Both the position numbers and the translations under genes were made by a program. Shown piece by piece: positions 52,061 to 61,900 of a DNA stretch of 64,000 nt. Position 1 is the first letter of the stretch; each line of letters opens with the position of its first letter. The notes under the pieces were generated by a model. That model saw nothing but the letters and a program-made list of their open reading frames with translations, had not been told where the DNA came from and ran no database searches. This stretch comes from Bacteriovoracaceae bacterium (GTDB lineage: Bacteria; Bdellovibrionota; Bacteriovoracia; Bacteriovoracales; Bacteriovoracaceae), in contig CANCFT010000002.1 in assembly GCA_947377285.1 (NCBI GenBank), forward strand, positions 62,001-126,000, in the 5' to 3' direction.

Positions 52061-52567
52061 TTATTTCTTAAAAGGCATGTCACCTAAATAATCTTTTTTG
52101 CCGACATCAACACCATTCTTTCTTAAAATAGAATAAGCAGTCGTAATATGAAAATAAATATTAGGAACTGCATGTTGAACAGCATATTCAGAACCAGTTA
52201 AGTACTTTCCTTCCCAGCGAGGTTGTGAAATTTTTCTTTCGTGGGCACCTTGAAAATCTTCTGGTTTAAAAGTTCCTAAGTACTTTACCACTGATTCAAT
52301 ACGCGCTTTTAATTCTGGAAGTGTTTTTTCATTATCTTCATGCACAGGAGCATCTTTTCCGGCCAATCGAGCAGCACCAAGTTTAGCCGTGTCACAAGCG
52401 ATTTGAACTTGTCTAATTAAGTTAAATTGATCTGGTGCTAATCTTGAATTTAAAAGCACATCCACTTCAAATTTGCGAGATTCTGCAGATAAAGCAGCTT
52501 TATCTAAGATGAAGTTTAGGTTATTTAGCATTTTAGTGAATTGAGAAACAATTAAATCATAAAGCAT
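52061..52567 (-). CDS. DUF1993-family protein
   Basis: A 168-residue cytoplasmic protein of the DUF1993 family, which has a four-helix DinB-like fold. Family segments are LNFILDKAALSAESRKFEVD, LLNSRLAPDQFNLIRQVQIACDTAKLGAARL and YFHITTAYSILRKNGVDVGKKDYLG. The family's function is unknown; relatives of the DinB fold bind metal through three His, of which some positions (NIYFHITTAY) are retained. GGGAGAGCTT precedes the ATG. No operon partner is seen, and the upstream 240 bp have no supported feature. Confidence 0.9.
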   Translation of the reverse strand: MLYDLIVSQFTKMLNNLNFILDKAALSAESRKFEVDVLLNSRLAPDQFNLIRQVQIACDTAKLGAARLAGKDAPVHEDNEKTLPELKARIESVVKYLGTFKPEDFQGAHERKISQPRWEGKYLTGSEYAVQHAVPNIYFHITTAYSILRKNGVDVGKKDYLGDMPFKK

Positions 52568-52807
52568 AAGCTCTCCCTTAAAAAATAGTTTTTAGTAGTC
52601 CTCGAGAGCATACCTAAAAGAAATAATAAATGACAAAGAAAAGTTTAACCTCTTCTTTGCCATTGTCTCAGTGACTTTAACTCTGCAGGTTTTACAATTG
52701 CTTTTTTAAAGCGATAGTAACTACAGGTGTGTTAAGGCCACACGAAACATTTGAGAAAATCACCTATTTTTCACAAAATAAAAAATACATAATTTCTATA
52801 ATTGATA

Positions 52808-53497
52808 TTATTTTAAGAATTTCTTCCAATCTTCATCGACATTGAGTGTGCGGGCCAGTTCCGCCCGCTTAGAACTTCTCTCAATCCCAATCCCGGAGAG
52901 ACCAAAGCTATTGGCCACGGCCAACATCGCTCCTTGGCCGCAAAACGGATGAACGAGAGTCTTTGTTTGAGTTTGAGTAGAAATAAATTTAGCAATTAAG
53001 ACACAGGCCTCTAGCCCCATTCCTCTTTCCCAAGTTTTATCGCCAATTTCAGGAATGACATCGGCACTTGAATGGCTTAAGTCATGAATCCGCAAACCCT
53101 TGCTAAAACAAAGCACATGAGTGTACCCTGGCCTTCCAAAACTCACAAGACCTGGTTTAAAGCGACAAATAATTTTATGCCATAAAAGTTCATGCCCTAA
53201 AGCTTCGGCCGCTTTTTGACATATATATCCTTTATCAACCCAAGTACCTTCGATTTTAATATCAGATTGATAAAAAACGGTGACTCCATTATCAGGAGTT
53301 CGAGATAAGATAAGACTCGCTGTTTGAAAAAACCATTCTTTCCAGGCCGCTAGTGTATACCCATGAAATTCAGATATATCTGGCATGGATGCTACGAGAG
53401 AGCAGCCTTCTAAAACGGGAGAATGATGAAGCCACTCAACTGCATCTTCACAGTGAACAGTTCTTGAATGATTATTAGAATTTTCTTTTTCAACCAT
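52808..53497 (-). CDS. SAM-dependent methyltransferase-like protein
   Basis: A 229-residue protein resembling the N6/N4-methyltransferase or Trm11-like class. It begins with a SAM-binding-like region in which the catalytic loop may be ASMPDISE (where DPPY-type motifs usually lie), followed by HGYTLAAWKEWF. The last part has LVHPFCGQGAMLAVANSFGLSGIGIERSSKR, a glycine-rich motif I with acidic residue at the strand-2 end, in circularly permuted order. The substrate, DNA, RNA or a small molecule, is not known. No restriction partner is adjacent, so an orphan role is likely. Confidence 0.7.
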   Translation of the reverse strand: MVEKENSNNHSRTVHCEDAVEWLHHSPVLEGCSLVASMPDISEFHGYTLAAWKEWFFQTASLILSRTPDNGVTVFYQSDIKIEGTWVDKGYICQKAAEALGHELLWHKIICRFKPGLVSFGRPGYTHVLCFSKGLRIHDLSHSSADVIPEIGDKTWERGMGLEACVLIAKFISTQTQTKTLVHPFCGQGAMLAVANSFGLSGIGIERSSKRAELARTLNVDEDWKKFLK

Positions 53498-53647
53498 GAG
53501 ATAAATTTAAGCCATCTTGCCTCATAATTAAATGACTAATTCCCAATTTGCCTCAAAATATAACTCCTGAATAGATAATTAGGCATAAATCATTTGGCAT
53601 TAAACATGCTTATTCAAAGTTTGTTCATTAAACCCAAGGAGGATTAT

Positions 53648-53800
53648 ATGGTTCAAGACAAAAAAAAAGGCATGGAAGATTCATCAGCTGACAAAAAAGG
53701 ACGTATGCCAGGTAAAGAAGATATGGACAAAAAATCTTCTATTAAACCGACAGCGACACCAAACAAAACAGATACTTCAAGCACAAGAAAATCGCGATAA
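53648..53800 (+). CDS. Small Lys/Ser-rich hydrophilic protein
   Basis: A 50-residue protein with a perfect AAGGAGG ribosome site 5 bp before ATG at 53648. The chain is almost wholly Lys, Asp, Ser, Thr and Met with no hydrophobic core (KKGMEDSSADKKGRMPGKED). It looks intrinsically disordered, like small hydrophilic stress or nucleoid-associated proteins. A strong terminator follows, so the transcript is probably monocistronic. No family is recognised, but the strength of ribosome site and terminator argues for a highly expressed product. Confidence 0.7.
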   Translation: MVQDKKKGMEDSSADKKGRMPGKEDMDKKSSIKPTATPNKTDTSSTRKSR

Positions 53801-53823
53801 TCATTCACATTTTCTTTTGTTTT

Positions 53824-53855
53824 AAGCGCACAACGAGCGTTGTGCGCTTTTTTTC
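53824..53855 (+). terminator. Strong hairpin terminator
   Basis: AAGCGCACAACG (53824-53835) pairs with CGTTGTGCGCTT (53838-53849); the apical pairs will open to form the loop. A run of T follows. It ends the transcript of the small Lys-rich protein gene. Confidence 0.88.
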
Positions 53856-53912
53856 GTGACATTAGTGACTCTTAGTGACATAAGAAAATCAAATTCGATT
53901 AGGAGCAATGTC

Positions 53913-54170
53913 ATGACAGATCATATACCAGCAAAACCGGCCAATTCCGCACGCATTATTTTAACACTCGATTTCCCAGAAAGCAGAATGGATAATGTCC
54001 TACTTGCAGCATGTAGAGAGCAAAATGAAAACGCTAATCTAAAAATAATTTCTCGAGGAGCACTAAAAGCTCTATTCACTGCAGGTAAAGTGATGATCAA
54101 GGGACAAAGAGCAAAATCATCTTCATCCCTTGCTAAAGGTGTCACTTACGTCGATATTCTCGGATTTTAA
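53913..54170 (+). CDS. Short S4-domain-like protein
   Basis: An 85-residue protein. ATG at 53913 has AGGAG at 7 bp. The region LDFPESRMDNVLLAACREQN, then ISRGALKALFTAGKVMIKGQRAKSSSSLAKGVTYVDIL matches the S4 RNA-binding module seen at the N-terminus of RluA-type pseudouridine synthases, but no catalytic domain follows. Free-standing S4 proteins such as YbcJ/HslR bind rRNA or stalled 50S complexes. A role in RNA binding is inferred. It converges with the TolC-like gene at 54171 with no gap. Confidence 0.6.
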   Translation: MTDHIPAKPANSARIILTLDFPESRMDNVLLAACREQNENANLKIISRGALKALFTAGKVMIKGQRAKSSSSLAKGVTYVDILGF

Positions 54171-55505
54171 TTATCTACAAAGATCATCAAGCGATTGAGC
54201 TTTTTCTCGGTGAAAAATCGATTTATTGCTCAATTGACTAGCACCCTCTCGGCAACCTTTGATTTCAGAAAAATCTCCATCGATCGTTAAACGCATCAAT
54301 GTTAATCGTTGCATTTTAAGGTCGAGGTCTGACTTAATATTTAAAACATAGGTATCAGTCAATTGAACCTGAGTTTGCATTAATGTTTGAAGCGATATTA
54401 ACCCAAGTGCGTATTGTCTTTGTTGAGCTTCATAAACTGCTACACGCGCTTTCAGAGCATTGGCACTTAAGACTTGTTGATCTTTGACTTCATTAATTTG
54501 TCCTACTAAAACTTCAGCCGTCCGTTCGTTTTCAGCTTTTAGTTGATCAACTCGTAACTGGATAGATTTGATATTGTTATTTCCGATTTGGATATTAACC
54601 AAATTATCCATACCAAAACTAAATCCTCCGCCAGCTTTTAAGCTATCAAATGGAGAACTTGAATTCGTTGATGTTCCTGAGATACTCGCGGTTGACATAA
54701 AACCAAAAAGTTTTGCAAATTTCGATGCCTCGGCCGCTTTAATTAAATAAGATAATTGACTTGCCTCTGGAGCTACTGCTAGCGAATGATCAGCTATTTC
54801 ATAAATTGATTTATTTTCAAAAAGTGAAGGAAGTAATTCAGCATCAACAACAGAGAGATTCGTGCCTAACGGTAAACCCAAAAGCGTGCGCAACCCCGCA
54901 AGCTCTGCCACTAATAATTCTTGAAGTTTTGAAACTTTAATTTTTGACTCTTCCCATTGGGCAGAAGCAAGGCTTAATTCTTCAACCGTAACGTTTCCTA
55001 AAACATCTGATTTTCTTTTTAAACTAGTATAGATTCGGCCTAAAACTTCACTTTGATCAATAAATATTTTTTGAACTTTTTGGTCATTTAAATAAGTATA
55101 ATATTGAGATAATGAATTACTTAAAATATTTAATTGAACAGCTTTGTAAGCAGACTTATCAGCTTCAAACAATTCTTTTTGCTGTTTTAGTACCATCCAA
55201 TTAGAAGGAACTAAAAATGGAAATAAGAAACTCACAGATGATAATAAAAAAGTAGGATTTGATAATCCAGGCAGTAACATTCCAAGATTTAAACTTGGAA
55301 GTAATTTCGCTCGTGCTAGGTTGACATTCAATTTAGAGTTTTCAACATTATTAAGGGCCTGTAAAAGTGAAATATTTTTTGATAACACTTGATTACGAAG
55401 AGATGATGGATTGACTAAAAAAATTTTATCTTCTGCAATACCTTTAAAACTTGAAAGTAATAAAGTTAAGCTTGTCAGTATTAATATATTCTTTGATTTC
55501 ATCAT
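54171..55505 (-). CDS. TolC-family outer membrane protein (distal gene of RND operon)
   Basis: A 444-residue OEP/TolC-like protein with signal peptide (LILTSLTLLLSSFKGIA). Two helical repeats (SLLQALNNVENSKLNVNLARAKLLPS, then EASQLSYLIKAAEASKFAKL) alternate with beta-like stretches. A cysteine is present near the C-terminus (GCREGASQ) and at its end. It is more divergent than the two other TolC-like proteins. The gene is 7 bp downstream of a lipoprotein gene and could form a unit with it, separate from the RND and first TolC. Substrate and partner are unknown. Confidence 0.82.
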   Translation of the reverse strand: MMKSKNILILTSLTLLLSSFKGIAEDKIFLVNPSSLRNQVLSKNISLLQALNNVENSKLNVNLARAKLLPSLNLGMLLPGLSNPTFLLSSVSFLFPFLVPSNWMVLKQQKELFEADKSAYKAVQLNILSNSLSQYYTYLNDQKVQKIFIDQSEVLGRIYTSLKRKSDVLGNVTVEELSLASAQWEESKIKVSKLQELLVAELAGLRTLLGLPLGTNLSVVDAELLPSLFENKSIYEIADHSLAVAPEASQLSYLIKAAEASKFAKLFGFMSTASISGTSTNSSSPFDSLKAGGGFSFGMDNLVNIQIGNNNIKSIQLRVDQLKAENERTAEVLVGQINEVKDQQVLSANALKARVAVYEAQQRQYALGLISLQTLMQTQVQLTDTYVLNIKSDLDLKMQRLTLMRLTIDGDFSEIKGCREGASQLSNKSIFHREKAQSLDDLCR

Positions 55506-55512
55506 TAGTTTC

Positions 55513-56433
55513 CTATAGTTTCGCTTTTAAGTGAGTTCTAAAAATTCCTGTTTTAGTTTGAACTTCACAATCCCAACCAAAATCTGCTCCTAATTCAAAC
55601 ATTTTACAAAATAAATCAGCTCTAACTGGACGACCTTGATCTGTGGGATCATGTGCAACGATTGTTCCCATTGTATCATCAAGTATTGCATTATTAAAAA
55701 GCAATTCAAAATCACTTAAGTCACAACTTATATTCACTTGTCTAATTGGTGATAATAATTTGAAAACAGTCTGTTCTGGAGTTGCCTCACGATTACTAAT
55801 ATTCATTTTAAAAGGAGACGTTATTGAGTTGTAAGTATAGAAACCCAAAAATGGATAATCCATTTTTCTGATTTGCTCGAGTCTTATTCCTCCAACTTCA
55901 ATCGAAGAAGTATTTCCGGGAGGAGCATTCTTCACAAGATTTAAATCTGCACCGTTTTGAGATTGGCCTTTAACTTCAATGGAACCAATCCAATGCCCAT
56001 TCATAATTTGTCCTGATAATGAAATTTTGGAAATCACAATATTGTCTTGAACTACAGGAATAGAGACTTGAAAATTTCCAGATTCACTTTCATAATAACC
56101 GTTGTCAAAAGAAACTTCCGCTGAAGACAAGCTTTGCAATTTGATAGAACCACTGACGATGGCCGTTTGATTAGTCGTTGTACTCCCAGAACCAGATTGG
56201 ACATCCGTAGTTGCTTTAAATTTTAAAACAATATTCCCTAAATTGCTTCCATCAACCTTAGAACTCATTGAGCCTGAGTAGACTCCGGAAATTGCAGAAA
56301 TTTTTGATAAACTTATCTGGAGTTGCTCACGTCTATAATCATCCATATTTTTATCTTTGGCACAACCAATAGATAAAATGAGAATAATACAATTAAGCAA
56401 TAAACTAGTCTTTGACTTGATAGATATATTCAT
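55513..56433 (-). CDS. Lipoprotein of unknown function
   Basis: A 306-residue protein with lipobox LSIGCAKDK. The start at 56433 has GGGG just upstream and fits the signal; an earlier frame from 56463 has no support. The mature chain looks beta-rich with Ser/Thr/Val alternation (SGSIKLQSLSSAEVSFDNGYY) and two cysteine pairs (NISCDLS, LFCKMF, WDCEVQ). No HlyD-type adaptor features are seen. The marR gene ends 42 bp upstream. It may be a partner of the second TolC-like protein encoded just downstream. Confidence 0.65.
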   Translation of the reverse strand: MNISIKSKTSLLLNCIILILSIGCAKDKNMDDYRREQLQISLSKISAISGVYSGSMSSKVDGSNLGNIVLKFKATTDVQSGSGSTTTNQTAIVSGSIKLQSLSSAEVSFDNGYYESESGNFQVSIPVVQDNIVISKISLSGQIMNGHWIGSIEVKGQSQNGADLNLVKNAPPGNTSSIEVGGIRLEQIRKMDYPFLGFYTYNSITSPFKMNISNREATPEQTVFKLLSPIRQVNISCDLSDFELLFNNAILDDTMGTIVAHDPTDQGRPVRADLFCKMFELGADFGWDCEVQTKTGIFRTHLKAKL

Positions 56434-56475
56434 AATAACCCCAAAATATTTGTCTAGATCCAACTTATACTTCCA

Positions 56476-56937
56476 TCATGTTTTTATTTCAATAGCACCC
56501 AAGTTCTTAAGTAAAATCTTTAGACCAATGATGGCCGATTCAAGATCTTCTTGAGGAAGCACGTCTAGCTTGTGTTTAAGTCGACTTCGAGCATCTGATT
56601 TAATGAAATTGTAAAGTTTCAATCCTTCAGAAGTAAGTGTAACGACAGTTAACCGGCGGTCGCTTTTGTGATTGCCCTTTTTTATTAAACCGTCTTGGAC
56701 TAAAAAATCAATCATTCTCGAACTAGCGGCTTCACTAACTCCAAGACTTTCACCTAAGTCTTTATTAAAGCATATTCCCCTATTTACAGCAGCAAGAAGC
56801 CTAAACTGAGGAACTGTTAATCGGTCCCCGCGACCTTTTCTCATTTCTTCTCTAATCGATTGCATCGCTTTAGGCATAACCTCCATCATTAGGTCTGCTA
56901 AAGTAGAGCTATTAATCATGTCGTATTGATTATTCAA
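56476..56937 (-). CDS. MarR-family regulator (RND operon)
   Basis: A 153-residue MarR-type winged-helix protein: LTVPQFRLLAAVNRG near 40, GVSEAASSRMIDFLVQDGLIKKG and HKSDRRLTVVTLT (wing with DRR). It is a paralogue of the MarR at 9846-10304. The gene is inside the RND-TolC-barrel operon and overlaps the barrel gene by 8 bp. It could therefore repress its own operon through the palindrome upstream of the RND gene. An ATG at 56919 is an alternative start. Neither start has a clear ribosome site, consistent with translational coupling. Confidence 0.92.
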   Translation of the reverse strand: MNNQYDMINSSTLADLMMEVMPKAMQSIREEMRKGRGDRLTVPQFRLLAAVNRGICFNKDLGESLGVSEAASSRMIDFLVQDGLIKKGNHKSDRRLTVVTLTSEGLKLYNFIKSDARSRLKHKLDVLPQEDLESAIIGLKILLKNLGAIEIKT

Positions 56938-57664
56938 AGTTTAATCCAAGTCCAATCGAGGTTGCCGATATATTGTGGCTGGCGACTGACCCCCAGCCTA
57001 ATTTTAAGGAAAAATCCATTTCAAGTGAACGCTTAATTGGAACAATCATATTTCCTTTTGCAAGCCCCATAAATCCCATGTCTGAACTCGAATTGCCAAA
57101 AACACTTTGCTCTGTTGTTAATAAAACAGGAGCAAGTCCAATTCCAACTGTAAATAAAGCTTTATGCTTAAAGGCCCACGTAATATTAAAATTTTGATAA
57201 AAATTCAATTGATACAAATTGAGATTTTGAGAAAAATTGAGCGCATTTCCAATTAGCGTTTCTCGTTTAAATCGTTGCCACTCAACACTAATTTCATAAA
57301 ACCCACGATACAAAAAGAATTGGTTCTCTATTTTTTTTGCAAAATTAAATCCAATTAAATCTGGAGAAAAATCAAGAGAGTTATTCATTATCGTAGATAA
57401 GTGATAAGTTAGGCTTGAGCGGACCAATGAAAAAGACCAAAACTCTCTTGGGCGACTGCTGTCTACTTTCTTCATTTGATTATCTTCGTTTTGAAAATCT
57501 CGGCTTTTCCCTAAAAGAATTTCTGGCGATTTAGTTTCAACCTCATATACTTTTTCTTGTGAAGTATTACTTTGCTGCGTTTTTTTTAAATTCCTTTTAT
57601 TGGTTGCAGCGGCCAGTGTTTGAAAACTTATTAAAACTGTCAATATGATTAAGATCGTTTTCAT
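56930..57664 (-). CDS. Probable outer-membrane beta-barrel protein
   Basis: A 244-residue protein with signal peptide (LTVLISFQTLAA) followed by a charged linker. From about residue 70 the chain shows alternating aromatic and polar residues typical of barrel strands (FWSFSLVRSSLTYHLSTI, FYEISVEWQRFKRE, FYQNFNITWAFKHKALFTVGIGL) and ends in GLGLNFE, with a terminal aromatic residue like BAM-recognised barrels. The operon places it between TolC and MarR of an RND system, so an accessory outer-membrane component is plausible. No close family is recognised. Confidence 0.6.
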   Translation of the reverse strand: MKTILIILTVLISFQTLAAATNKRNLKKTQQSNTSQEKVYEVETKSPEILLGKSRDFQNEDNQMKKVDSSRPREFWSFSLVRSSLTYHLSTIMNNSLDFSPDLIGFNFAKKIENQFFLYRGFYEISVEWQRFKRETLIGNALNFSQNLNLYQLNFYQNFNITWAFKHKALFTVGIGLAPVLLTTEQSVFGNSSSDMGFMGLAKGNMIVPIKRSLEMDFSLKLGWGSVASHNISATSIGLGLNFE

Positions 57665-58980
57665 TATTTTGCCTCATCTTTAGTAAGGATATCAACCAAA
57701 GTTCCCAGAGACTGGCCAGTCGCTACAAAATAATTAGAGTAAGCGATGAGACTCTGAAATTTCAAATTATCAAAACTAGTTTTTGCTTGAAGTGCAGCTT
57801 GTTGAATTACTAAAAACTGTAAGAAATCGATTTGTGATAATTTATAAATTCTATTGGCTTCATTTTGAGATTGCTCAGATAACTTAACGGCTGCTTCTGC
57901 CGAAACTAAAGAATTCTCAGTGGTCTCTAAATTTTTTAAGCTGGAGACTTGCTTTAAACTCAATGCATTTTCAATATCTCTTCTGCTAATTCGCAATTGA
58001 GCATCTTGAGAAGCAAGTATTGCTTTTTCTTGATTTGATGAGAACCCAGAAAAAATAGGAATAGATAATTGTAATTGAATTGCCCACGAGTGTGAATAAT
58101 CAGAAAAAATTTCAGCTTTTTTATAATTTGTAAAAAGGTAATCCCCTACTAATTTGAGGGTTGGAAAATCTTTTCCTAAAGTTACATCACGGGCGTAATC
58201 CAATTGCGATAATTGCCATTGGTTAATTTCATACTCAGGTAAATGATAATGAGAGAGATCAATATATTTTTGCACTTCTTTAAATAGCAATGTTTTTAGT
58301 TGGCCTCTGAGTTTTAAACCAGGATGATCTTTTTCACCCATAAAATTAATCAACTGTTGCGCGGCCAAATCAAATTGGTTTTTGGCAATTTCAACTTGAG
58401 GTTGAATAAGGGCAAGTTGAGTTTTTACTTGAAGAACATCCAAGTATTGCCCGCGTCCTTTTTGGTATCGATCATTAGATGTCGCGAGTGCTTTTTGAAT
58501 AATGTCTTGATTCTTTAAAGTGTTTGTTAAGCTTTGTTGGTATAAAATAAATCGATAAAACGCTTCTATAATATTTTGAGTCAATAGCCTTTCTTGAATT
58601 TCAATATTTGAAGTTTGAATTTTCTTGTCGTAATCAGCGACAGTTACAGCAGAAAAAATTCCTTTCGTATATAATGGTTGGATTAATTTTAAATCACTTG
58701 AATAGAGATTATAAGGGTCGCCATTAAACTTAGGACTACCTGTATAAACAGCATCCTTTAAATATGAGCCCGCAAGATTCCAAGAAATATTTGGATAAAG
58801 AGGTGCTGTAATAAGTTTTTTTTGGAAATCATACTGATTTAACTTTTCACGGGCCGCTAATAATTGCGGATTATTTTCGCTGGCAATTTTAATTACTTCT
58901 TTCAAACCCAAGGCAGGAATGTCAGCAAAACTTTTAAAAGGTAATAATTGGATTATCAGAAAATATATAAATAAACGCAT
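57664..58980 (-). CDS. TolC-family outer membrane channel (RND operon)
   Basis: A 438-residue OEP protein with signal peptide (LIIQLLPFKSFA). Typical two-repeat helical pattern: LKEVIKIASENNPQLLAAREKLNQ, LDVLQVKTQLALIQPQVEIAKNQ, and in the second half QEKAILASQDAQLRISRRDIENAL, with beta-like regions (YPNISWNLAGSYL and TLKLVGDYLFTNYK). It is directly behind the RND gene (no gap), so it is the expected exit channel of that pump. Start ATG at 58980. The barrel gene overlaps its last base. Confidence 0.92.
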   Translation of the reverse strand: MRLFIYFLIIQLLPFKSFADIPALGLKEVIKIASENNPQLLAAREKLNQYDFQKKLITAPLYPNISWNLAGSYLKDAVYTGSPKFNGDPYNLYSSDLKLIQPLYTKGIFSAVTVADYDKKIQTSNIEIQERLLTQNIIEAFYRFILYQQSLTNTLKNQDIIQKALATSNDRYQKGRGQYLDVLQVKTQLALIQPQVEIAKNQFDLAAQQLINFMGEKDHPGLKLRGQLKTLLFKEVQKYIDLSHYHLPEYEINQWQLSQLDYARDVTLGKDFPTLKLVGDYLFTNYKKAEIFSDYSHSWAIQLQLSIPIFSGFSSNQEKAILASQDAQLRISRRDIENALSLKQVSSLKNLETTENSLVSAEAAVKLSEQSQNEANRIYKLSQIDFLQFLVIQQAALQAKTSFDNLKFQSLIAYSNYFVATGQSLGTLVDILTKDEAK

Positions 58981-61900
58981 CTATAATTCCTTCTTAAATT
59001 CTTTGGGTTTACTCTCTAGAGGGGACAAAATCAAATAGAGTGCAGGTACAACAAACAAAGTCAAAATGGTTGAAACGATTGTTCCACCTATAATAGACAA
59101 CCCCATTGGAAGTCGAGTTTCAGCACCAATTGAGTGACCAATGATTAGAGGTGTTGCCGCTGCGACAGTGGCCGCCGAAGTCATGAGAATTGGTCGCAAT
59201 CTAACTGGGCAAGCTTCAAGAAGCGAATCTGTAACCGATTGATGAGATTTTTCTCTGACTTGATTTGTAAACTCAACAAGCATGATCGAGTTCTTTTTAG
59301 AAATCCCCATTAAAACAATAAGGCCTATGAAACTAAAAAGATTCACTGATGCTCCAAAAAGCCATAGCGATACAAGGGCCCCGGTCACACTAAAAGGCAG
59401 AGCAATTAAAACCGCCCAAGGGTGAACAAATGAATTAAACTGAACGGCTAAAATGAGAAAAGCAACAAGAATACCTACAGAGAGCGCTGAACTTAAACTT
59501 GAAAATGATGAGGAGAATCCAGCTGAAGCACCCTCAAGTGCAAAAGAATAACCAGGAGGCAAAATCTTATTTGCAATCGCGCGTGCTCTATCTAAAACCT
59601 TTGATTGAGATTGTCCTGGGGCTAAATTTCCGAATACTGAAATAGAGCGCTGACGGTTCACCCGCGAAATTCCTTGGATGGCTTTTCCTTCAGTAATAGT
59701 CACAATATCACTTAATGGAATTAAGAGCCCAACATTGTTTCTCACATAGAGACGTTTAAAGTCATCTGCTGAGCGAATCATTTCATCTAAAATTTTAAAA
59801 CGTATGTCATATCTTTTACCATCGAAAGTAAAACGCCCTTGGCGCAAACTTCCAATTCCTGCCGTTAAAATATTTCCGACATCAGCGACAGTCACCCCTC
59901 GTTCGGCCATGGCATCTCTATTAGGTTTTAAAATTAACTCTGGAATTCCTTTTCTAAAATCAGAATCAAGGTCTACACCTAAGTGTTCACTCTCCAATTG
60001 AGTGATGAGCTCTTTTGATTTTGCATCAAGAATATCTAAGTCTGGCCCTCTTAGATTTATACCAATAGGATTTTGTCTACCCGAAGAAAGATTTCGGGCA
60101 GAGTTATCTCGAAGTGTGACTTTGATTCCTTTTAACGATTTAAATTCAGAACGGAGTTGTTCCATAATTTTAATATGCCCAATTTCTCTTTCTTCTCTAG
60201 GCTTCAAAATGATAGGCACACCCATTTGGTTAACCCCATTTACCCCAGGACCTCCACCAACAGAAATGAGATATCCTGCTATATTTGGATTCTTTTTTAA
60301 GATTTCTTCAATTTTAAGACCTGCTTCACTTGTAGCATCTAGCGAAGTCCCAGGTTTAGTTTGCGCATTCATAATAATAAAATCTTGATCTTGAAGTGGT
60401 ACAAATTCTTGGCGAACCTTGGCCACCAAAATGAGTGATAAAACAAAAAAAGCGATTGAAGAAATCAGTACAATCCATTTAAACCTAAGTGTTACTTTTA
60501 GCATTTCACGATAGACGTTATTAAATTTTTCAAATGATTCATCTAAAAAATGTTCAAATTTAGATATTTTAGGAGATGTGCTAAGTAAAGCAGCAGCTCT
60601 CATTGGAGTAATTGTGACGGCTTCGAGAAGTGAAAGTAAAACGCAAGCACACATTGTAACGCCAAATTGATAGAAAAATTTACCAATAATTCCATCCATA
60701 AAAACGACTGGAAGAAAAACGGCAACAACTGCCATCGTCGCGGCAATCGCCGCCGGAAGAACTTCTTTAGATCCATCTGATGCTGCAGTAATGGGGTCTT
60801 TTCCCATTCGGTAATGCCGAACAATATTTTCTAGTAACATAATTGCATCATCCACAACAATAGAAATTGAAAGTGTTAATGCCAAAAGTGTAAAGAGATT
60901 AAGCGTAAATCCCGCAAAATAAATAATTGTAAAGGTTCCAACAATTGATGTGGGAATAGAAAAAAGAATATTGAAGGCCGCTTGTAAACTTCCTAAGAAA
61001 AGAAAACATATAATAATTGTAATTCCCGCCGCGACCCAAAGTTTTTCAATTGTTAAATCAACTGTCGCCTTGGTTGACCGAGTATAGTCGACAATAACTT
61101 GGTATTCATAACCTTTTGGAAAATTACCTTTAATTTCAGCGAGGCGTTTTTTAATTGCATTGGCAACTTCGACTTCATTAGTTCCGCGTTGTTTCCGAAT
61201 TTGAATACCAATTGCTTCTTTTCCATTTACTCTAGCAATTCGTCTAATATCTGATAGACCATCTTTTACTTCTGCGACATCGCCAATCGTAATTGTTTTA
61301 CCAACAACTCGATCACTTCCTCTTTTAAGAATTCTTATTTTTTTTACTTCTTCTACATCACTTGCTTCTCCAAGCCATCGCACGCGAAGTTCTCTAAATT
61401 TTTCGGTGAATTGTCCGGCCGCACTTTCTACGTGTTGGGCATTTAGTGCATTGATGACGTCAGTAATTGTCAATTCATAACGATTTAATTTTTTGGGATC
61501 AATCCAAACGCGAAGATTTCGATCACTGAATCCACCAACTGAAACCTCTCCTACTCCAGGAAGAAAACGAAGTTGATCTAGCAGGTATCGGTCTGACCAG
61601 GAAAGCATATCTTTTAAATCTGCTTTACCAGAGATGGCTATAATGACAATTGGATCTTCTTCCGGATTTTTCTTTGTGATTATCGGCGGATCAATTCCAG
61701 CAGGAAGTTTTAACTGACTTAAAGCCGATTGAACTTCCTGTAAGGCCACGTTTACGTTTCTATTAATATCAAATTCTAAAGTAACTGAACCTTTTCCTTG
61801 AGCGGCGGAAGATCTCATTTCTTTAATACCTTCTATGGCAAGAAGGCGCTCTTCAATCGGGTCAAGCAACTCAGCTTCCACTACTTCTGGAGCTGCTCCG

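Noticed and set aside
52645-52731. A reverse frame of 28 codons ending in a basic, protein-like stretch (KKAIVKPAELKSLRQWQRRG)
   Set aside because: It looks like coding sequence but has no start codon between its upstream stop and the peptide; a single frameshift would be needed to join it to a short ATG frame. It may be a gene remnant, but this cannot be supported.
60002-60388. A 128-codon plus-strand frame inside the RND pump gene
   Set aside because: It is antisense to the conserved pump domain and has no ribosome site or family likeness.
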